A stretch of 40,647 nucleotides of DNA from a virus (IMGVR_UViG_3300020020_000015:1-40647); one strand, 5' to 3'; numbered from the stretch's first letter, positions 1 through 7,364 are shown. Notes: generated from the letters alone by a model not told the origin. A program made the numbers and translations.

Positions 1-127
1 CGACCTGCTCGAGAGGTAACCAGTCCACCTGACCCTTAACCCCGCCCTTCTCGGCGAACATCGCCCAATTGTCCACTGGAATGAGCGTATTGTCGAAGCC
101 CTCGAGTAGCATTCGTTGGACACCCTC
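1..127. repeat. Terminal direct repeat, left copy
   Basis: These 127 bases recur without change at 40521-40647. The portal reading frame continues across the junction when the copies are merged, so the true unit is 40,520 bp. An exact repeat of 127 bp is what a de Bruijn assembler with k=127 leaves on a closed circle. It is more likely an assembly overlap than a physical terminal repeat, and a biological repeat cannot be excluded from sequence alone. Confidence 0.95.
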
Positions 128-1375
128 TGCTGCTCGATCATATACACCGACGACTTTACATGCCTGGACAAGAAGTGAGATTCTATTATTGACATTATCC
201 AGCTCTGAATACTGGTCCTGGACCATGTAAAAGTCAGGACGTGGAACTGTATTTGAGGTCGAGATGTTCGCCAGTAGCGGCTTCGGACACGGTTCAAACC
301 CGATGAGATTAAGGAAATCATCCTTCTCATCCAGGATTTTGTCATAGTCTTTACATAGCCAAACTACCTTGCGATGAATACGATCCCAGATCTCGTAGAC
401 CCTCGCCTGTTTGATCGCTTGGTTCGTTGGAACCAATCCACCAGGGTAGGTGTTAAGGTTCAAGTTCATTGGACGATGGTTCAGCGGAACAGCTTTCCCT
501 TTTTCTGCTCCGAATCGCTGGACCAGCTGGGTCTGATCCATGTATACCACTCTACCAACCCAACGGCGTTCTTCCCAGACCCTACACGGGCTCCACAGAA
601 AGTCTTCCCAATAGACATAATCAAGCGCGACTCTTTGGTCAGTAATGCGCTTGAACTTCATGATCACCGGCGCAGGAGGTTGCTGCGGAGGGCCAGACGC
701 TCCGGGTGCTCCAGGTCCCGGAGGTGGCATGCCCCCTGGCGGCGGTCCCGCTTGGCCAGCTCCCATAGGAGACTGAGGGGGTGCTACAGCTGGCGGTTGC
801 GGGGGTGTACGTACTTGTTGCTCGTCTGGCGCGGGTCCTGTTTTGAACCCTGAGTTCTCCGGCAAGTTATGGTGATCAACGGCCTCACCTACGGACTGCA
901 TCTGACCTTCGATGATCAGCTCATCTTCCTCTGTATCGGTCTCGAGACGACACCATGCCTGACCGAGACCAGGTACTAGACGATCTGTAGATACATGTCG
1001 GAGGACTGCATCGAACAGGTCGCGGGGATCGTCACCGTCTGGTTGAATGGCACGTTGAAGTATGGACGAAGCGACTCGACCAAGGTCGTCCTTGTAATCG
1101 GTGAACTTTCTCTTGACTTCCGGCTTTGGAATCTGCGAGTACAATGCCGCCCGCATGATCTTCGTATTGGCATAGAAGAGGTTGAACCACTTCATGCCTG
1201 ATTCCATGGCATCGCGTTCATCTAGGAACCGGCGCACAACCTTCCTAGCTCGCTCGTGGTACTTCTTCAGTTCCTGTTCGGCGTAGGCAATCTCAGTCTT
1301 CCAGAGCTCAATCGGAGTGAGCTTCTCTGGATCGACGATTGTGGGGTTACCACTAGATGGGCTGTCGGAGCTCAT
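1..1375 (-). CDS. Portal protein, N-terminal part (gene continues at 40520)
   Basis: This is the first 458 codons or so of an 808-aa portal protein. The rest is at 39469-40520 once the duplicated ends are merged, and I read the frame from 1375 to 1 without finding a stop. The portal forms the dodecameric ring at the capsid vertex through which DNA is packaged and ejected. The ATG overlaps the large terminase stop as ATGA, the usual terminase-portal order. Residues 1-165 or so are a helical start with many charged residues. Residues of about 170-237 are a Pro/Gly/Gln-rich low-complexity stretch (PPGGMPPPGPGAPG), after which a normal fold resumes (ALDYVYWEDFLWSP). That insertion is unusual in a portal. 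The assignment rests on length, context and the Gln/Met/Glu-rich helical C-terminus. Confidence 0.85.
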   Translation of the reverse strand, partial: MSSDSPSSGNPTIVDPEKLTPIELWKTEIAYAEQELKKYHERARKVVRRFLDERDAMESGMKWFNLFYANTKIMRAALYSQIPKPEVKRKFTDYKDDLGRVASSILQRAIQPDGDDPRDLFDAVLRHVSTDRLVPGLGQAWCRLETDTEEDELIIEGQMQSVGEAVDHHNLPENSGFKTGPAPDEQQVRTPPQPPAVAPPQSPMGAGQAGPPPGGMPPPGPGAPGASGPPQQPPAPVIMKFKRITDQRVALDYVYWEDFLWSPCRVWEERRWVGRVVYMDQTQLVQRFGAEKGKAVPLNHRPMNLNLNTYPGGLVPTNQAIKQARVYEIWDRIHRKVVWLCKDYDKILDEKDDFLNLIGFEPCPKPLLANISTSNTVPRPDFYMVQDQYSELDNVNNRISLLVQACKVVGVYDRAAEGVQRMLLEGFDNTLIPVDNWAMFAEKGGVKGQVDWLPLEQV

Positions 1376-2715
1376 GCGATACGCCTATTCCCAAGTGTCT
1401 TTGAACGGTCATTGTGCAGTTCTTCCAAGGCGTAACGGTAGTTCATCCCATCGTTAATGGGGACCACGTTACCTTCTTTCTTCGCAATTGCTTTCACAAA
1501 CCTGGGATGTGCTACTACGCACATGTACCCAAAGGCATCAGCATAGTCTGAGCACCAGTCATGCAAAGGTACGTCTGAAAAGATCAGGTTCTTGTCATCC
1601 CAGACCCGACGGTAGCCCTTCAGGGCCTCGATGAGGTCTTCTGTAGCAAGTTTATCGAAGGCGATAAGGGGGAATATCTTTCTCGCCGAAGCAAGACGGT
1701 CCCGCACCTTGTGATTTGGAACCAGCTTGGGACGAATGTTCTGGTCGAGGAACTGTTCGACCAGTGACCTACCCGTTTGAAGATTCCTCGCTCGCGCATC
1801 GTGCGGGAGCCACACATCGCCCAGCTCACCAACGAACGAGTGAAGCTTGTCAATGTGGTAGAAGATGTCCTTCCCCTGCGTCGCCTCAACATGCACAATC
1901 CGGACAGGAAAATCACCTTTTGTACTGGGTGCCTCTTGCCAGAAGATGGCAACAGTCGCATCTGTGAAGCCGAGGTCGAAGACGACGTTAGTCGGGAGGT
2001 TCTCATCATAGATGTTGTCCCGGATCCGATTCTGGAGAAAGACCTCGTTCAATTCATCAGCGTAGATAGCACCCTTGAGCGCGCTGTCAAACGAGCACAG
2101 GTACTCCTGAGCGAATTCCTCTGGATCCATGTCTTTGCGAAGCTCGGTAAGCTCCGAGGGGGCCATGATCCCCGATGTGTCTGCCCGTAGTTCTAGGTAG
2201 AACCAGTCTGGATTGTTTTTGGCTTCTTTGCAGACGTCGTAGAAGATGTTCTTTCCGCGCGGGGTACTCGCAAACACGAACCACCCATGACGATCCGATA
2301 ATGTTGGCCGAATGACCTGTGGGAAGACGGATGGCCTAAAGAGGGCGTACTCGTCGCCAACACCTCCATCCAGGTACATCCCGCGGAGTGTATCAGCGTT
2401 GTCTGCGCCGAGGACATATATTGTTCGGTCTCCATGGAGTGTGATCTTCAGTTCGGCTTCTTGCGGGGGCCGTGACATGTACGGTTCGGCATAGTCCTTC
2501 AGGTACGTCCATGCGACACGTTTGGCCTGGGCATAGGTAGGCCCGATATAGGCCAGTTGAGGCTTATAGTTCTCGCACTCTAGGGCGCCGAAGACCAGGT
2601 CATTAACTAGGCCGACGGTTTTCCCTGCTCGGCGGTGGGTGTTTAGGGCACCCCACCGTTGCTGGCGATTATGGAACGAGACAAACTGTTGTCGTGGTGT
2701 GTACTTTAAGGCCAG
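1372..2715 (-). CDS. terL: Terminase large subunit (packaging ATPase and nuclease)
   Basis: This is the motor that pumps DNA into the prohead and cuts the concatemer. The Walker A motif is THRRAGKTV (Lys about 32), the Walker B-like acidic pair is in MYLDGGVGDEYALF, and the coupling motif is FASTPRGKN. The C-terminal RNase H-like nuclease shows VVFDLGFTDATVAIFW, LPHDARARN and a late DAFGY acidic residue. The frame is open only to a TAA at 2731-2733, and the first ATG (2478) lies downstream of Walker A, so an ATG start would destroy the ATPase. The only plausible in-frame start is CTG at 2715, with GAGG five bases upstream, giving 447 aa that begin just before the family's usual YTPRQQF segment. 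An unseen indel near 2720-2740 is the alternative. The stop overlaps the portal start. Confidence 0.92.
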   Translation of the reverse strand: MALKYTPRQQFVSFHNRQQRWGALNTHRRAGKTVGLVNDLVFGALECENYKPQLAYIGPTYAQAKRVAWTYLKDYAEPYMSRPPQEAELKITLHGDRTIYVLGADNADTLRGMYLDGGVGDEYALFRPSVFPQVIRPTLSDRHGWFVFASTPRGKNIFYDVCKEAKNNPDWFYLELRADTSGIMAPSELTELRKDMDPEEFAQEYLCSFDSALKGAIYADELNEVFLQNRIRDNIYDENLPTNVVFDLGFTDATVAIFWQEAPSTKGDFPVRIVHVEATQGKDIFYHIDKLHSFVGELGDVWLPHDARARNLQTGRSLVEQFLDQNIRPKLVPNHKVRDRLASARKIFPLIAFDKLATEDLIEALKGYRRVWDDKNLIFSDVPLHDWCSDYADAFGYMCVVAHPRFVKAIAKKEGNVVPINDGMNYRYALEELHNDRSKTLGNRRIA

Positions 2716-2740
2716 GGTGGCCTCACTACGTTACCTACCC

Positions 2741-4210
2741 TTATTGCCGCGCTTCTTGCATCTCTTTTGCGGCATTGAACCCCTTTAGTTGTTCGTAGGG
2801 GTTTCTTGTATCGAAGTCGATCGCTTTGAACTGTAGGCCCCTATCCTTTGTGCCTCGTTCAAGTTGTTTAAGAGTCCGTGGATCCATGAGCTTATTCGCA
2901 AGCACACCCGCGAAGTTATCACTATGCAAACCAACAGGTCCGAAGACCTTTAGCTCACCATAGTCCGACTTCGACGTTCTAAGCTTACGAATTAGCTCCC
3001 GGGCTTGTTTTTCAAGCTCCTCGTTCCTTTCACCACGAGTACCTCGAGCAAGTTCTTGAAGGATATGCCCTACCTGTGGGTTTTGCGCAACACCATGGTT
3101 ACCAGAATCCTTGTGGGGCAGATACGGGAACCTACTTGCCGCCTTTCTTATCTCCTCTTCATTGTTTCTGAAGAAATTCGCCACATCATCATAGATGTAT
3201 TCCGACTTCTCCCCTGCAGTACGTGGATCTAGGCGCAGAGCACCATACGGGGACTTCTCGTAGTCCTTGAATGACGGAAACCGCTTTGCATACGATAGCA
3301 TGTGGGGGTTGACATCAGCCTCTGGCGTCTCAATTTGAAGTCCTTGCCTACCGTATCCACCTCTCCCGTACTCTGGCAACGAGTATATTGACGGGGGCTT
3401 GCCTGCCGATTCTTGGAACTGTCCACCCTTCGGGAACCGTGAGATGTGCCTGTCAATGAGCCGCTGCCGCATCTGGTCCTGGATTGCATTCTCGAGGTCC
3501 AGGTTCTGTTGCATGAGATGAAAAGGCGGTTCTTCTCCCTTATCAAAGTGGTGTCCAATGACATTGTGGGTGATCTTCAGCTCGCGCAGTCTCTTAGTGA
3601 CCTCATCTGCACGCTCGCCTGTACCCTGGTTATGACGGGGGCTGAACGAGTCAAACGCAGACAGCGATGAGGGAGATGTCTTAGGGTCAAATGCTCCAAA
3701 TCGCGGTATCAGCACGGTATCATTACCGCTGAAGTCCATCGGCTTGTTCCGGGTGATGCCTAAAGACAAGTTATACAACTCCCTAGGAAACGTTGGAGAA
3801 TTACCCTGCGCTGTACCTAGTAGGTTACTAGCATCCGTGGCGTGACTATGTAGTAGGTCCTTGCGCAATGCTCCGGCATACAAACCAGCCTTCGAAGCTG
3901 CTTCCAAAGCTCCAGGCACTACCGCCAGTTTCTTAGCGGGGGTCAACGGATTCGCATACTCACCCACTGACTCGTAGGCATCACCCCCTTTAACTCCTGT
4001 TGCGGGGAGATTCTCCTTCCAATCCTCAGTTGTGGGGAAAGTGTGACTGTCCTCCTTGCCCCGTAACTTGTTTATGATCTCGCCGATGTCACCAGGCACA
4101 CCTAGAGTGCTCGCAACTCCACCCCGAAGGGTGGACGCACCCATATCAACTAGACCACGTAGACCCTCAACGAGACTGGCCTGTCGTCTTGTGCCTGGAG
4201 CGGCTGCCAT
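2741..4210 (-). CDS. Unknown 489-aa protein between small and large terminase genes
   Basis: I do not recognise the family. The protein is soluble-looking, with no signal peptide or membrane segment. It has a Gly/Ala-rich N-terminus (residues 1-60), a central segment containing LSLGITRNKPMDFSGNDTVL, and a charged helical C-terminal third (NEELEKQARELIRKLRTS). The ATG overlaps the stop of the upstream gene as TAATG, which suggests translational coupling. Being second in the late operon, ahead of the packaging genes, suggests a virion-associated or packaging-accessory role. That is inference from position only. Confidence 0.75.
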   Translation of the reverse strand: MAAAPGTRRQASLVEGLRGLVDMGASTLRGGVASTLGVPGDIGEIINKLRGKEDSHTFPTTEDWKENLPATGVKGGDAYESVGEYANPLTPAKKLAVVPGALEAASKAGLYAGALRKDLLHSHATDASNLLGTAQGNSPTFPRELYNLSLGITRNKPMDFSGNDTVLIPRFGAFDPKTSPSSLSAFDSFSPRHNQGTGERADEVTKRLRELKITHNVIGHHFDKGEEPPFHLMQQNLDLENAIQDQMRQRLIDRHISRFPKGGQFQESAGKPPSIYSLPEYGRGGYGRQGLQIETPEADVNPHMLSYAKRFPSFKDYEKSPYGALRLDPRTAGEKSEYIYDDVANFFRNNEEEIRKAASRFPYLPHKDSGNHGVAQNPQVGHILQELARGTRGERNEELEKQARELIRKLRTSKSDYGELKVFGPVGLHSDNFAGVLANKLMDPRTLKQLERGTKDRGLQFKAIDFDTRNPYEQLKGFNAAKEMQEARQ

Positions 4211-4578
4211 TACTTGTCAGGTCCTTTCACCTGTACGTCAATTATTTCCTCATCCCCTTGCCGCTTGTATGCAAGGCGCGTAGAAGTGAGCCATGGCACG
4301 TCGATTATCACCCCACCTTGCTGTTTGGCATCGTTTGCCGGAGGCAGGAGCTTGCTAATCGCTTGAACGAACACTCGAGCATTCTGATCGCTCTTTCCTG
4401 CGAATTCAATGAGCCAGTTCGCGCCTCCAAGTGAGTCAAACGCCTCGCGAAACAGCTCTCGCAACTGCCGGTTAACCTGCTGCGGAGTTGCTTCACTCCC
4501 CAGGCTGTTGACGGGGGCCTGAAACCTCGGAGGACCAGGTGGTATCAAGCTAGGAAGATGGTCCATTTTTGGTCCCAA
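4210..4578 (-). CDS. Putative terminase small subunit
   Basis: This 122-aa protein is the first gene of the leftward late operon. It has a Pro-rich N-terminus (residues 1-30), then a helical segment LRELFREAFDSLGGANWLIEFAG followed by FVQAISKLLPP, and a short strand-rich tail. The helical pattern resembles small terminase-like proteins that recognise DNA for packaging, and the position two genes upstream of the large terminase fits. There is no clear helix-turn-helix motif, so the function is tentative. The stop overlaps the next start (TAATG). Confidence 0.5.
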   Translation of the reverse strand: MGPKMDHLPSLIPPGPPRFQAPVNSLGSEATPQQVNRQLRELFREAFDSLGGANWLIEFAGKSDQNARVFVQAISKLLPPANDAKQQGGVIIDVPWLTSTRLAYKRQGDEEIIDVQVKGPDK

Positions 4579-4592
4579 ATGCGCCTGCGTAT

Positions 4593-4623
4593 ATTATAAC
4601 GCACTATCACCGGCCAGTGTTAA
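4593..4623 (-). promoter_or_regulatory. Candidate promoter for the leftward late operon
   Basis: On the minus strand a perfect TATAAT lies at 4598-4593, with TTAACA at 4623-4618 (19-bp spacing). It sits just upstream of the 4578 start. It lacks the TGTAAC/TGTAAA boxes of the rightward promoters, so the late operon is probably controlled differently. The long spacing makes it weak by consensus. Confidence 0.4.
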
Positions 4624-4651
4624 TCCAATTTCACGTCCAAGATGTAAAATG

Positions 4652-4701
4652 TGTGACAAAGTGTGACATTTATATACACGGGTAGAATTTTGTGATATAA
4701 T
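4652..4701 (+). promoter_or_regulatory. Rightward promoter P1 with variant operator boxes
   Basis: An extended -10 (TGATATAAT, hexamer at 4696-4701) is preceded by TATACA at 4673-4678 with a 17-bp spacer. TGTGAC at 4652 and again at 4662 occupy the two operator positions seen at the other rightward promoters, 10 bp apart. This is a diverged copy of the shared promoter module and drives the HNH gene and possibly what follows. Confidence 0.65.
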
Positions 4702-4720
4702 AGAATTTTAAGGGGCTGAC

Positions 4721-4990
4721 ATGACACCAGTTGAGCGCGCAGAGATCCAGATTTACATCTTAGATCGAATCAATGTGGTAAGTGAGTGTTGGATTTGGAA
4801 AAATAGATTAACGAAAACTGGTTATGGTTATAGCATAGCCTATGAAACCATCACAACCCTAATGCACCGTTTAGCATTTATAGTATTTAAGGGGGTGATA
4901 ATTGGTGGTAGCAGGGTGAAACATCATTGTGGCAACAAGGCATGCTGTAACCCTGATCATTTATATATCAAAAAGCTTGGAAAATTATAA
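4721..4990 (+). CDS. Small HNH endonuclease
   Basis: This 89-aa protein matches the compact HNH type common as free-standing phage homing endonucleases. It shows CWIWKNRLTKTGYG near residue 23, MHRLAFIVFKG near 48, and the metal-binding HHCGNKACCNPDHLYI near the end. Such enzymes nick or cut DNA near their insertion site and favour spread of their own gene. It is the first gene of the rightward half. Its coding sequence is visibly AT-rich compared with the structural genes, which fits a mobile gene. Its stop codon lies inside a repeat that recurs at 5210-5230. Confidence 0.8.
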   Translation: MTPVERAEIQIYILDRINVVSECWIWKNRLTKTGYGYSIAYETITTLMHRLAFIVFKGVIIGGSRVKHHCGNKACCNPDHLYIKKLGKL

Positions 4991-5002
4991 CGGATTATAA
5001 CA
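4982..5002 (+). repeat. Paired TATAAC repeat, copy 1
   Basis: This 21-bp element contains two TATAAC words exactly 10 bp apart (TTATAACGGATTATAACA). It matches 5210-5230 at 19 of 21 positions, the two changes being A to G. The 10-bp period places both words on one face of the helix, as in a protein-binding site. It includes the stop codon of the HNH gene. Confidence 0.65.
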
Positions 5003-5209
5003 GCCTGAAATCGGACGATAGCCGTTAGGCCTGACTGACGAAAAAAACGCGATGTGGGCTGATGTGACACGACGTGGGTAACTCGTGGCTCGATTCGGAG
5101 GCTCGGCCGGCTGGTCCGAATATCATTGTATATACTAGGTGGAGTATTTTGAAAAATTCTATGCGCTGGGCCGGCCGCCCGTCCCCTGAAGCCCCCCACC
5201 GCCCTCCTC

Positions 5210-5230
5210 AAATTGTAACGGATTGTAACA
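5210..5230 (+). repeat. Paired TGTAAC repeat, copy 2
   Basis: This is the second copy of the 4982-5002 element, here with TGTAAC words at 5214 and 5224 (10-bp period) and another TGTAAC at 5233. The same word forms the upstream box of most rightward promoters, so one regulator may bind all of them. Confidence 0.65.
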
Positions 5231-5265
5231 AATGTAACAGTTAAGAAAAACTAGTACTTTACCTA

Positions 5266-5294
5266 GTACGTAACAAAATGTAATGAACTATAAT
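5266..5294 (+). promoter_or_regulatory. Rightward promoter P2 (weak -35)
   Basis: A perfect TATAAT at 5289-5294 lies 32 bp before the next start codon. The -35 position (GTACGT at 5266) is poor. The nearby TGTAAC words are not at the distance seen at the other promoters, so activation or a different arrangement is likely. Confidence 0.45.
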
Positions 5295-5325
5295 ATCTTT
5301 ACTGTGAAAATTAAATGAAAGGAGA

Positions 5326-5616
5326 GTGAATGAAGTAAATGTAAAGAATGTAACAGATGTAACAGTTCACAACTATGTAACTTTGAAAGTTTTTATGAAC
5401 ATTGGTCAACTCATCACTTACTTGATTCTCAACAGTGACAAAAGCAACAAAGAGATTCTTGCGATTGTTCACAGTCAGTTTGAATGTAACACAACGATGG
5501 CTTGTGTTGCATGGTACAAGACTAAATTGAGGAAGGAAGGCAAGATTGATGCCAAGAGGTCACAGAAGCACAATGCTGCTTTGACTCAAGATGAACTTGA
5601 TGAACTCTGTAAGTAA
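5326..5616 (+). CDS. Small regulator-like protein, paralog A
   Basis: This gene encodes one of three proteins in this genome with the same roughly 50-residue module: an IGxxxxYLIL helix, then NKEILAIVHSQF, a threonine-rich turn and ACVAWYKTKLRKEG. The spacing of helices suggests a small winged-helix or helix-turn-helix fold, but I cannot name the family. The C-terminal TQDELDELCK resembles the end of paralog B. The start is uncertain. GTG 5326 gives 96 aa but sits one base after GGAG. ATG 5395 gives 73 aa beginning exactly at the module but has no clear ribosome binding site. The upstream codons contain TGTAAM words at 5340, 5349, 5358 and 5376 (9-bp register), so this DNA may also be operator. 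Confidence 0.7.
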   Translation: MNEVNVKNVTDVTVHNYVTLKVFMNIGQLITYLILNSDKSNKEILAIVHSQFECNTTMACVAWYKTKLRKEGKIDAKRSQKHNAALTQDELDELCK

Positions 5617-5624
5617 TTGAGAGA

Positions 5625-5648
5625 CTAGGTCAACGAAAGTTGACCTAG
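5625..5648 (+). other. GAAA-capped hairpin after paralog A
   Basis: CTAGGTCAAC and GTTGACCTAG form a perfect 10-bp stem closed by a GAAA loop. No U-tract follows, and a true terminator hairpin lies 9 bases downstream. It could stabilise the 3' end of the mRNA or be a processing site. Confidence 0.7.
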
Positions 5649-5656
5649 AACAAAGG

Positions 5657-5689
5657 ACCAGGCTCGAAGAGCCTGGTTTTCTTTTGTTT
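5657..5689 (+). terminator. Rho-independent terminator
   Basis: The stem ACCAGGCTC/GAGCCTGGT has a GAA loop and is followed by TTTTCTTTTGTTT. It closes the paralog A transcript. Confidence 0.85.
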
Positions 5690-5753
5690 CAACAAGTTGG
5701 GCGGAACTGGGCGGAGAGTGCGGCCTACCGGATTTCCATCCGATCTTCCAAAT

Positions 5754-5803
5754 TGTAACAGTTTGTAAATTATTGTTCCCAAGTTGTTCTTTTGCGTTAT
5801 AAT
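5754..5803 (+). promoter_or_regulatory. Rightward promoter P3 with operator boxes
   Basis: TATAAT is at 5798-5803. TGTAAC at 5754 and TGTAAA at 5764 are in the standard register. The third box (GTTCCC at 5775, also the -35 position) has lost the TTTACA sequence, so the promoter may be weaker or need an activator. It drives the paralog B gene. Confidence 0.65.
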
Positions 5804-5865
5804 AGACTTTGAGACAGGGAATAGTCCTTGTCTCTACCTTGGTCAAACTTAGGAGTTAGAAAGTC

Positions 5866-6306
5866 ATGGGTAAGAAGCATGTTACAGAGCACAACGAACA
5901 GAACCAGACGAACCAGGAAAGCGAGTCGCCCGTTGAGGGGGCTGATAACTCAACAGAGCGGAGTGCTGAGAACGTTGAGCAAGGTGCTACGAGCGAAGAG
6001 CAGAGCGCTTTGCCCGAGGTGCAACAGCAGGAACCGGCGGTGCCTGAAGTGGTAAAGCAGCCCGAGACGCACAAGTTCGGCATTGGTGAGTTCGCGCGGT
6101 ATTTGATCCTCAAGACGGACAAGAACAACGCGGAGATCCTGGCCACTGTGCAAAAGGTGTTCCCGAATGCTCAGACAACGCCGGCGTGCATTGCGTGGTA
6201 CAAAACGGATCTGCGCAAGAAGGGGCTGCTTGCTGCCTCGGAGAAGCGCGGAAGCACGAAGACGATCCAGTTGAGCGAAGAGCAACTCGCGCAGCTGATC
6301 AAGTAA
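5866..6306 (+). CDS. Regulator-like protein, paralog B
   Basis: This 146-aa protein has two parts. Residues 1-68 or so are a disordered Glu/Gln/Ser-rich arm. Residues 70-122 are the shared module (GIGEFARYLILK, AEILATVQKVFPNAQTTPACIAWYKTDLRKKG), ending with the short helix LSEEQLAQLIK also seen in paralog A. The module is closely similar to those at 5326-5616 and 20563-21303. It forms a single-gene unit: its own promoter (5754-5803), an AGGAG ribosome binding site about 10 bases upstream, and a strong terminator immediately after. That arrangement and the acidic arm suggest an abundant early regulator or DNA-binding protein. This function is inferred. Confidence 0.8.
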   Translation: MGKKHVTEHNEQNQTNQESESPVEGADNSTERSAENVEQGATSEEQSALPEVQQQEPAVPEVVKQPETHKFGIGEFARYLILKTDKNNAEILATVQKVFPNAQTTPACIAWYKTDLRKKGLLAASEKRGSTKTIQLSEEQLAQLIK

Positions 6307-6320
6307 AGGTCACTGCGGAT

Positions 6321-6349
6321 AAAAAAGACGGCCTCGGCCGTCTTTTTTT
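6321..6349 (+). terminator. Rho-independent terminator
   Basis: AAAAAAGACGGCC pairs with GGCCGTCTTTTTT. The long A/T flanks make it potentially active in both directions. It closes the paralog B transcript. Confidence 0.9.
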
Positions 6350-6548
6350 GGCCGTGCGACATAACTCACGCGATCGCACGAAACACGTCCGACCTTTATA
6401 TATAGCCTATTGTACATTTTTTTATTAATATATGTCTTAGTGAAACACATATAAACACACACACACATAAGATAATACAACTCTTCCAGGCCGGTATATG
6501 GTCCCCCATAGTGCATCGCGCATCGCTCGCAGTACCCGCCCAGAGAGA
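6350..6548. other. Non-coding spacer with CA repeat
   Basis: This spacer holds an AT-rich run and a short (AC)n tract at about 6457-6468, then a GC-richer stretch with CATCGCGCATCGCTCGC. I find no gene, tRNA or clear hairpin. Small minus-strand frames here have no ribosome binding site or promoter. Confidence 0.5.
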
Positions 6549-6599
6549 TGCAACGAGATGTAAAAGTGCTTTACACGGGACTTCTTGAAGTGTTATAAT
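6549..6599 (+). promoter_or_regulatory. Rightward promoter P4 with operator boxes
   Basis: TGCAAC (6549), TGTAAA (6559) and TTTACA (6570, also the -35) are followed by an 18-bp spacer and TATAAT (6594-6599). TGTAAA-AGTGC-TTTACA at 6559-6575 is a perfect 6-bp inverted repeat. It drives the operon of small genes to about 10802. Confidence 0.8.
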
Positions 6600-6640
6600 A
6601 TCTGTTGCACAGCAATTGTTCACAAAACTTCAACCCTCTC

Positions 6641-6826
6641 ATGGCAACATACACCCCCTCAAAGCCTGTAGAATCCATGACCAAGCTTGAGATGGTTGAA
6701 AAAATCAAGTCTTATAGGTTCGTTTTGTTCAAATTACACAAGGAAATGGAGGCCAAAGACGAGTTAATTAATCGGTTGAATAAACTTTTAGACAAAGCTC
6801 AGAAACAATCAGGAAAGCAGAAATGA
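6641..6826 (+). CDS. Small coiled-coil protein of unknown function
   Basis: This 61-aa protein is the first gene after promoter P4. Most of its length is one charged helix with heptad-like spacing (LEMVEKIKSYRFVLFKLHKEME, ELINRLNKLLDKAQK). I chose ATG 6641 because the possible TTG at 6605 coincides with the expected transcription start. No good ribosome binding site precedes it, and ATG 6677 is an alternative. It overlaps the next gene by ATGA. Function unknown. Confidence 0.6.
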   Translation: MATYTPSKPVESMTKLEMVEKIKSYRFVLFKLHKEMEAKDELINRLNKLLDKAQKQSGKQK

Positions 6827-7044
6827 CACTGAAGTTAAAGTGGGGTAGCAAGGTGCCCCAGGAATGTGACCTGTGCCATAATAAGATAAAAAAGACGTTC
6901 ATAGACGGCCGGACCTACGGTGGTCAATGGGGCTACATGTGTTCAATATGCCACGGTATGAACGGCGTTGGCCTGGGAACAGGGCGAGGCCAAAAGTATC
7001 AGTTGGACAGTTCAGACAACCAGTTCTATAAGGTAGGACCATGA
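6823..7044 (+). CDS. Zinc-ribbon-like small protein
   Basis: This 73-aa protein has two CxxC pairs (CDLCHNKI at about residue 15 and CSICHGM at about 40) and a GVGLGTGRGQKY segment typical of a small phage protein of unknown role. The four cysteines probably bind one zinc ion. It starts on an ATGA overlap and ends on another, inside a tightly packed operon of small early genes that commonly interfere with host functions. Confidence 0.75.
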   Translation: MTLKLKWGSKVPQECDLCHNKIKKTFIDGRTYGGQWGYMCSICHGMNGVGLGTGRGQKYQLDSSDNQFYKVGP

Positions 7045-7214
7045 CGACTCCCCCGGATGATTTTGGCAACTGCATACGCTTTGCACCGTATGTGACTGCA
7101 GAGGAACGTGCGCAGCCGCCAGCGCCTGGCGTCTTGTATGAGATAGTGCAACGCTGGGAAGTGTGCACCTCAACGTATGGCGGCGATACGGTTTCCGACT
7201 GTTGCGAGGTCTAA
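7041..7214 (+). CDS. 57-aa unknown protein
   Basis: The frame opens on ATGA overlapping the preceding stop and closes with TAA two bases before the next ATG. The product has Cys at residues 11, 42, 54 and 55 and no recognisable domain. Support is the perfect fit into the overlapping gene chain. Confidence 0.6.
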   Translation: MTTPPDDFGNCIRFAPYVTAEERAQPPAPGVLYEIVQRWEVCTSTYGGDTVSDCCEV

Positions 7215-7215
7215 G

Positions 7216-7362
7216 ATGACCAGGCACCACATCATGATGGTGCTGACTGTTCTCCTCATGTTAGTTGTGGGGAGTACAACGGCGTGGGTTTCCTCAGACG
7301 CTGTCAAGGCAACGTGTACAACCGATGCCGAATGTGGTTGTACTGACGACTGTCTGGAGTAA
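7216..7362 (+). CDS. Small exported or membrane-anchored Cys-rich protein
   Basis: This 48-aa product has a short basic start (MTRHH), one hydrophobic segment (residues 6-22) and a small tail with four cysteines (CTTDAECGCTDDC). It is either a cleaved secreted peptide or a single-pass inner-membrane protein with a periplasmic disulphide-bonded knob. ATG 7216 is preferred over an upstream start at 7177 because it directly follows the previous stop and begins at the signal-like segment. A lysis or superinfection role is possible but not shown. Confidence 0.55.
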   Translation: MTRHHIMMVLTVLLMLVVGSTTAWVSSDAVKATCTTDAECGCTDDCLE

Positions 7363-7364
7363 AT

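Larger units (their letters stand above)
5003..5325. other. Intergenic regulatory region
   Basis: No credible gene is seen on either strand. The stretch has a GC-rich centre (about 5085-5205, with a GGCCGGCC run). The right part is AT-rich and dense in TGTAAC-like words (5214, 5224, 5233, 5269 variant, 5279 variant). The 7-mer CTAGTAC occurs twice, 12 bp apart, at 5251 and 5263. It could hold operators or a replication origin, and sequence alone does not decide. Confidence 0.5.

Noticed and set aside
374-853. 159-aa rightward frame
   Set aside because: It is the antisense shadow of the portal frame, which is open from 1375 to the contig end. It has no ribosome binding site and a basic, arginine-rich nonsense composition.
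4957-5211. 84-aa leftward frame in the 4991-5325 spacer
   Set aside because: Arg/Pro/Gly-rich with no ribosome binding site, and antisense to a likely regulatory region.
6440-6480. CA-rich tract as a CRISPR or satellite
   Set aside because: Only a short dinucleotide run with no spaced repeats. No CRISPR array was seen anywhere in the window.
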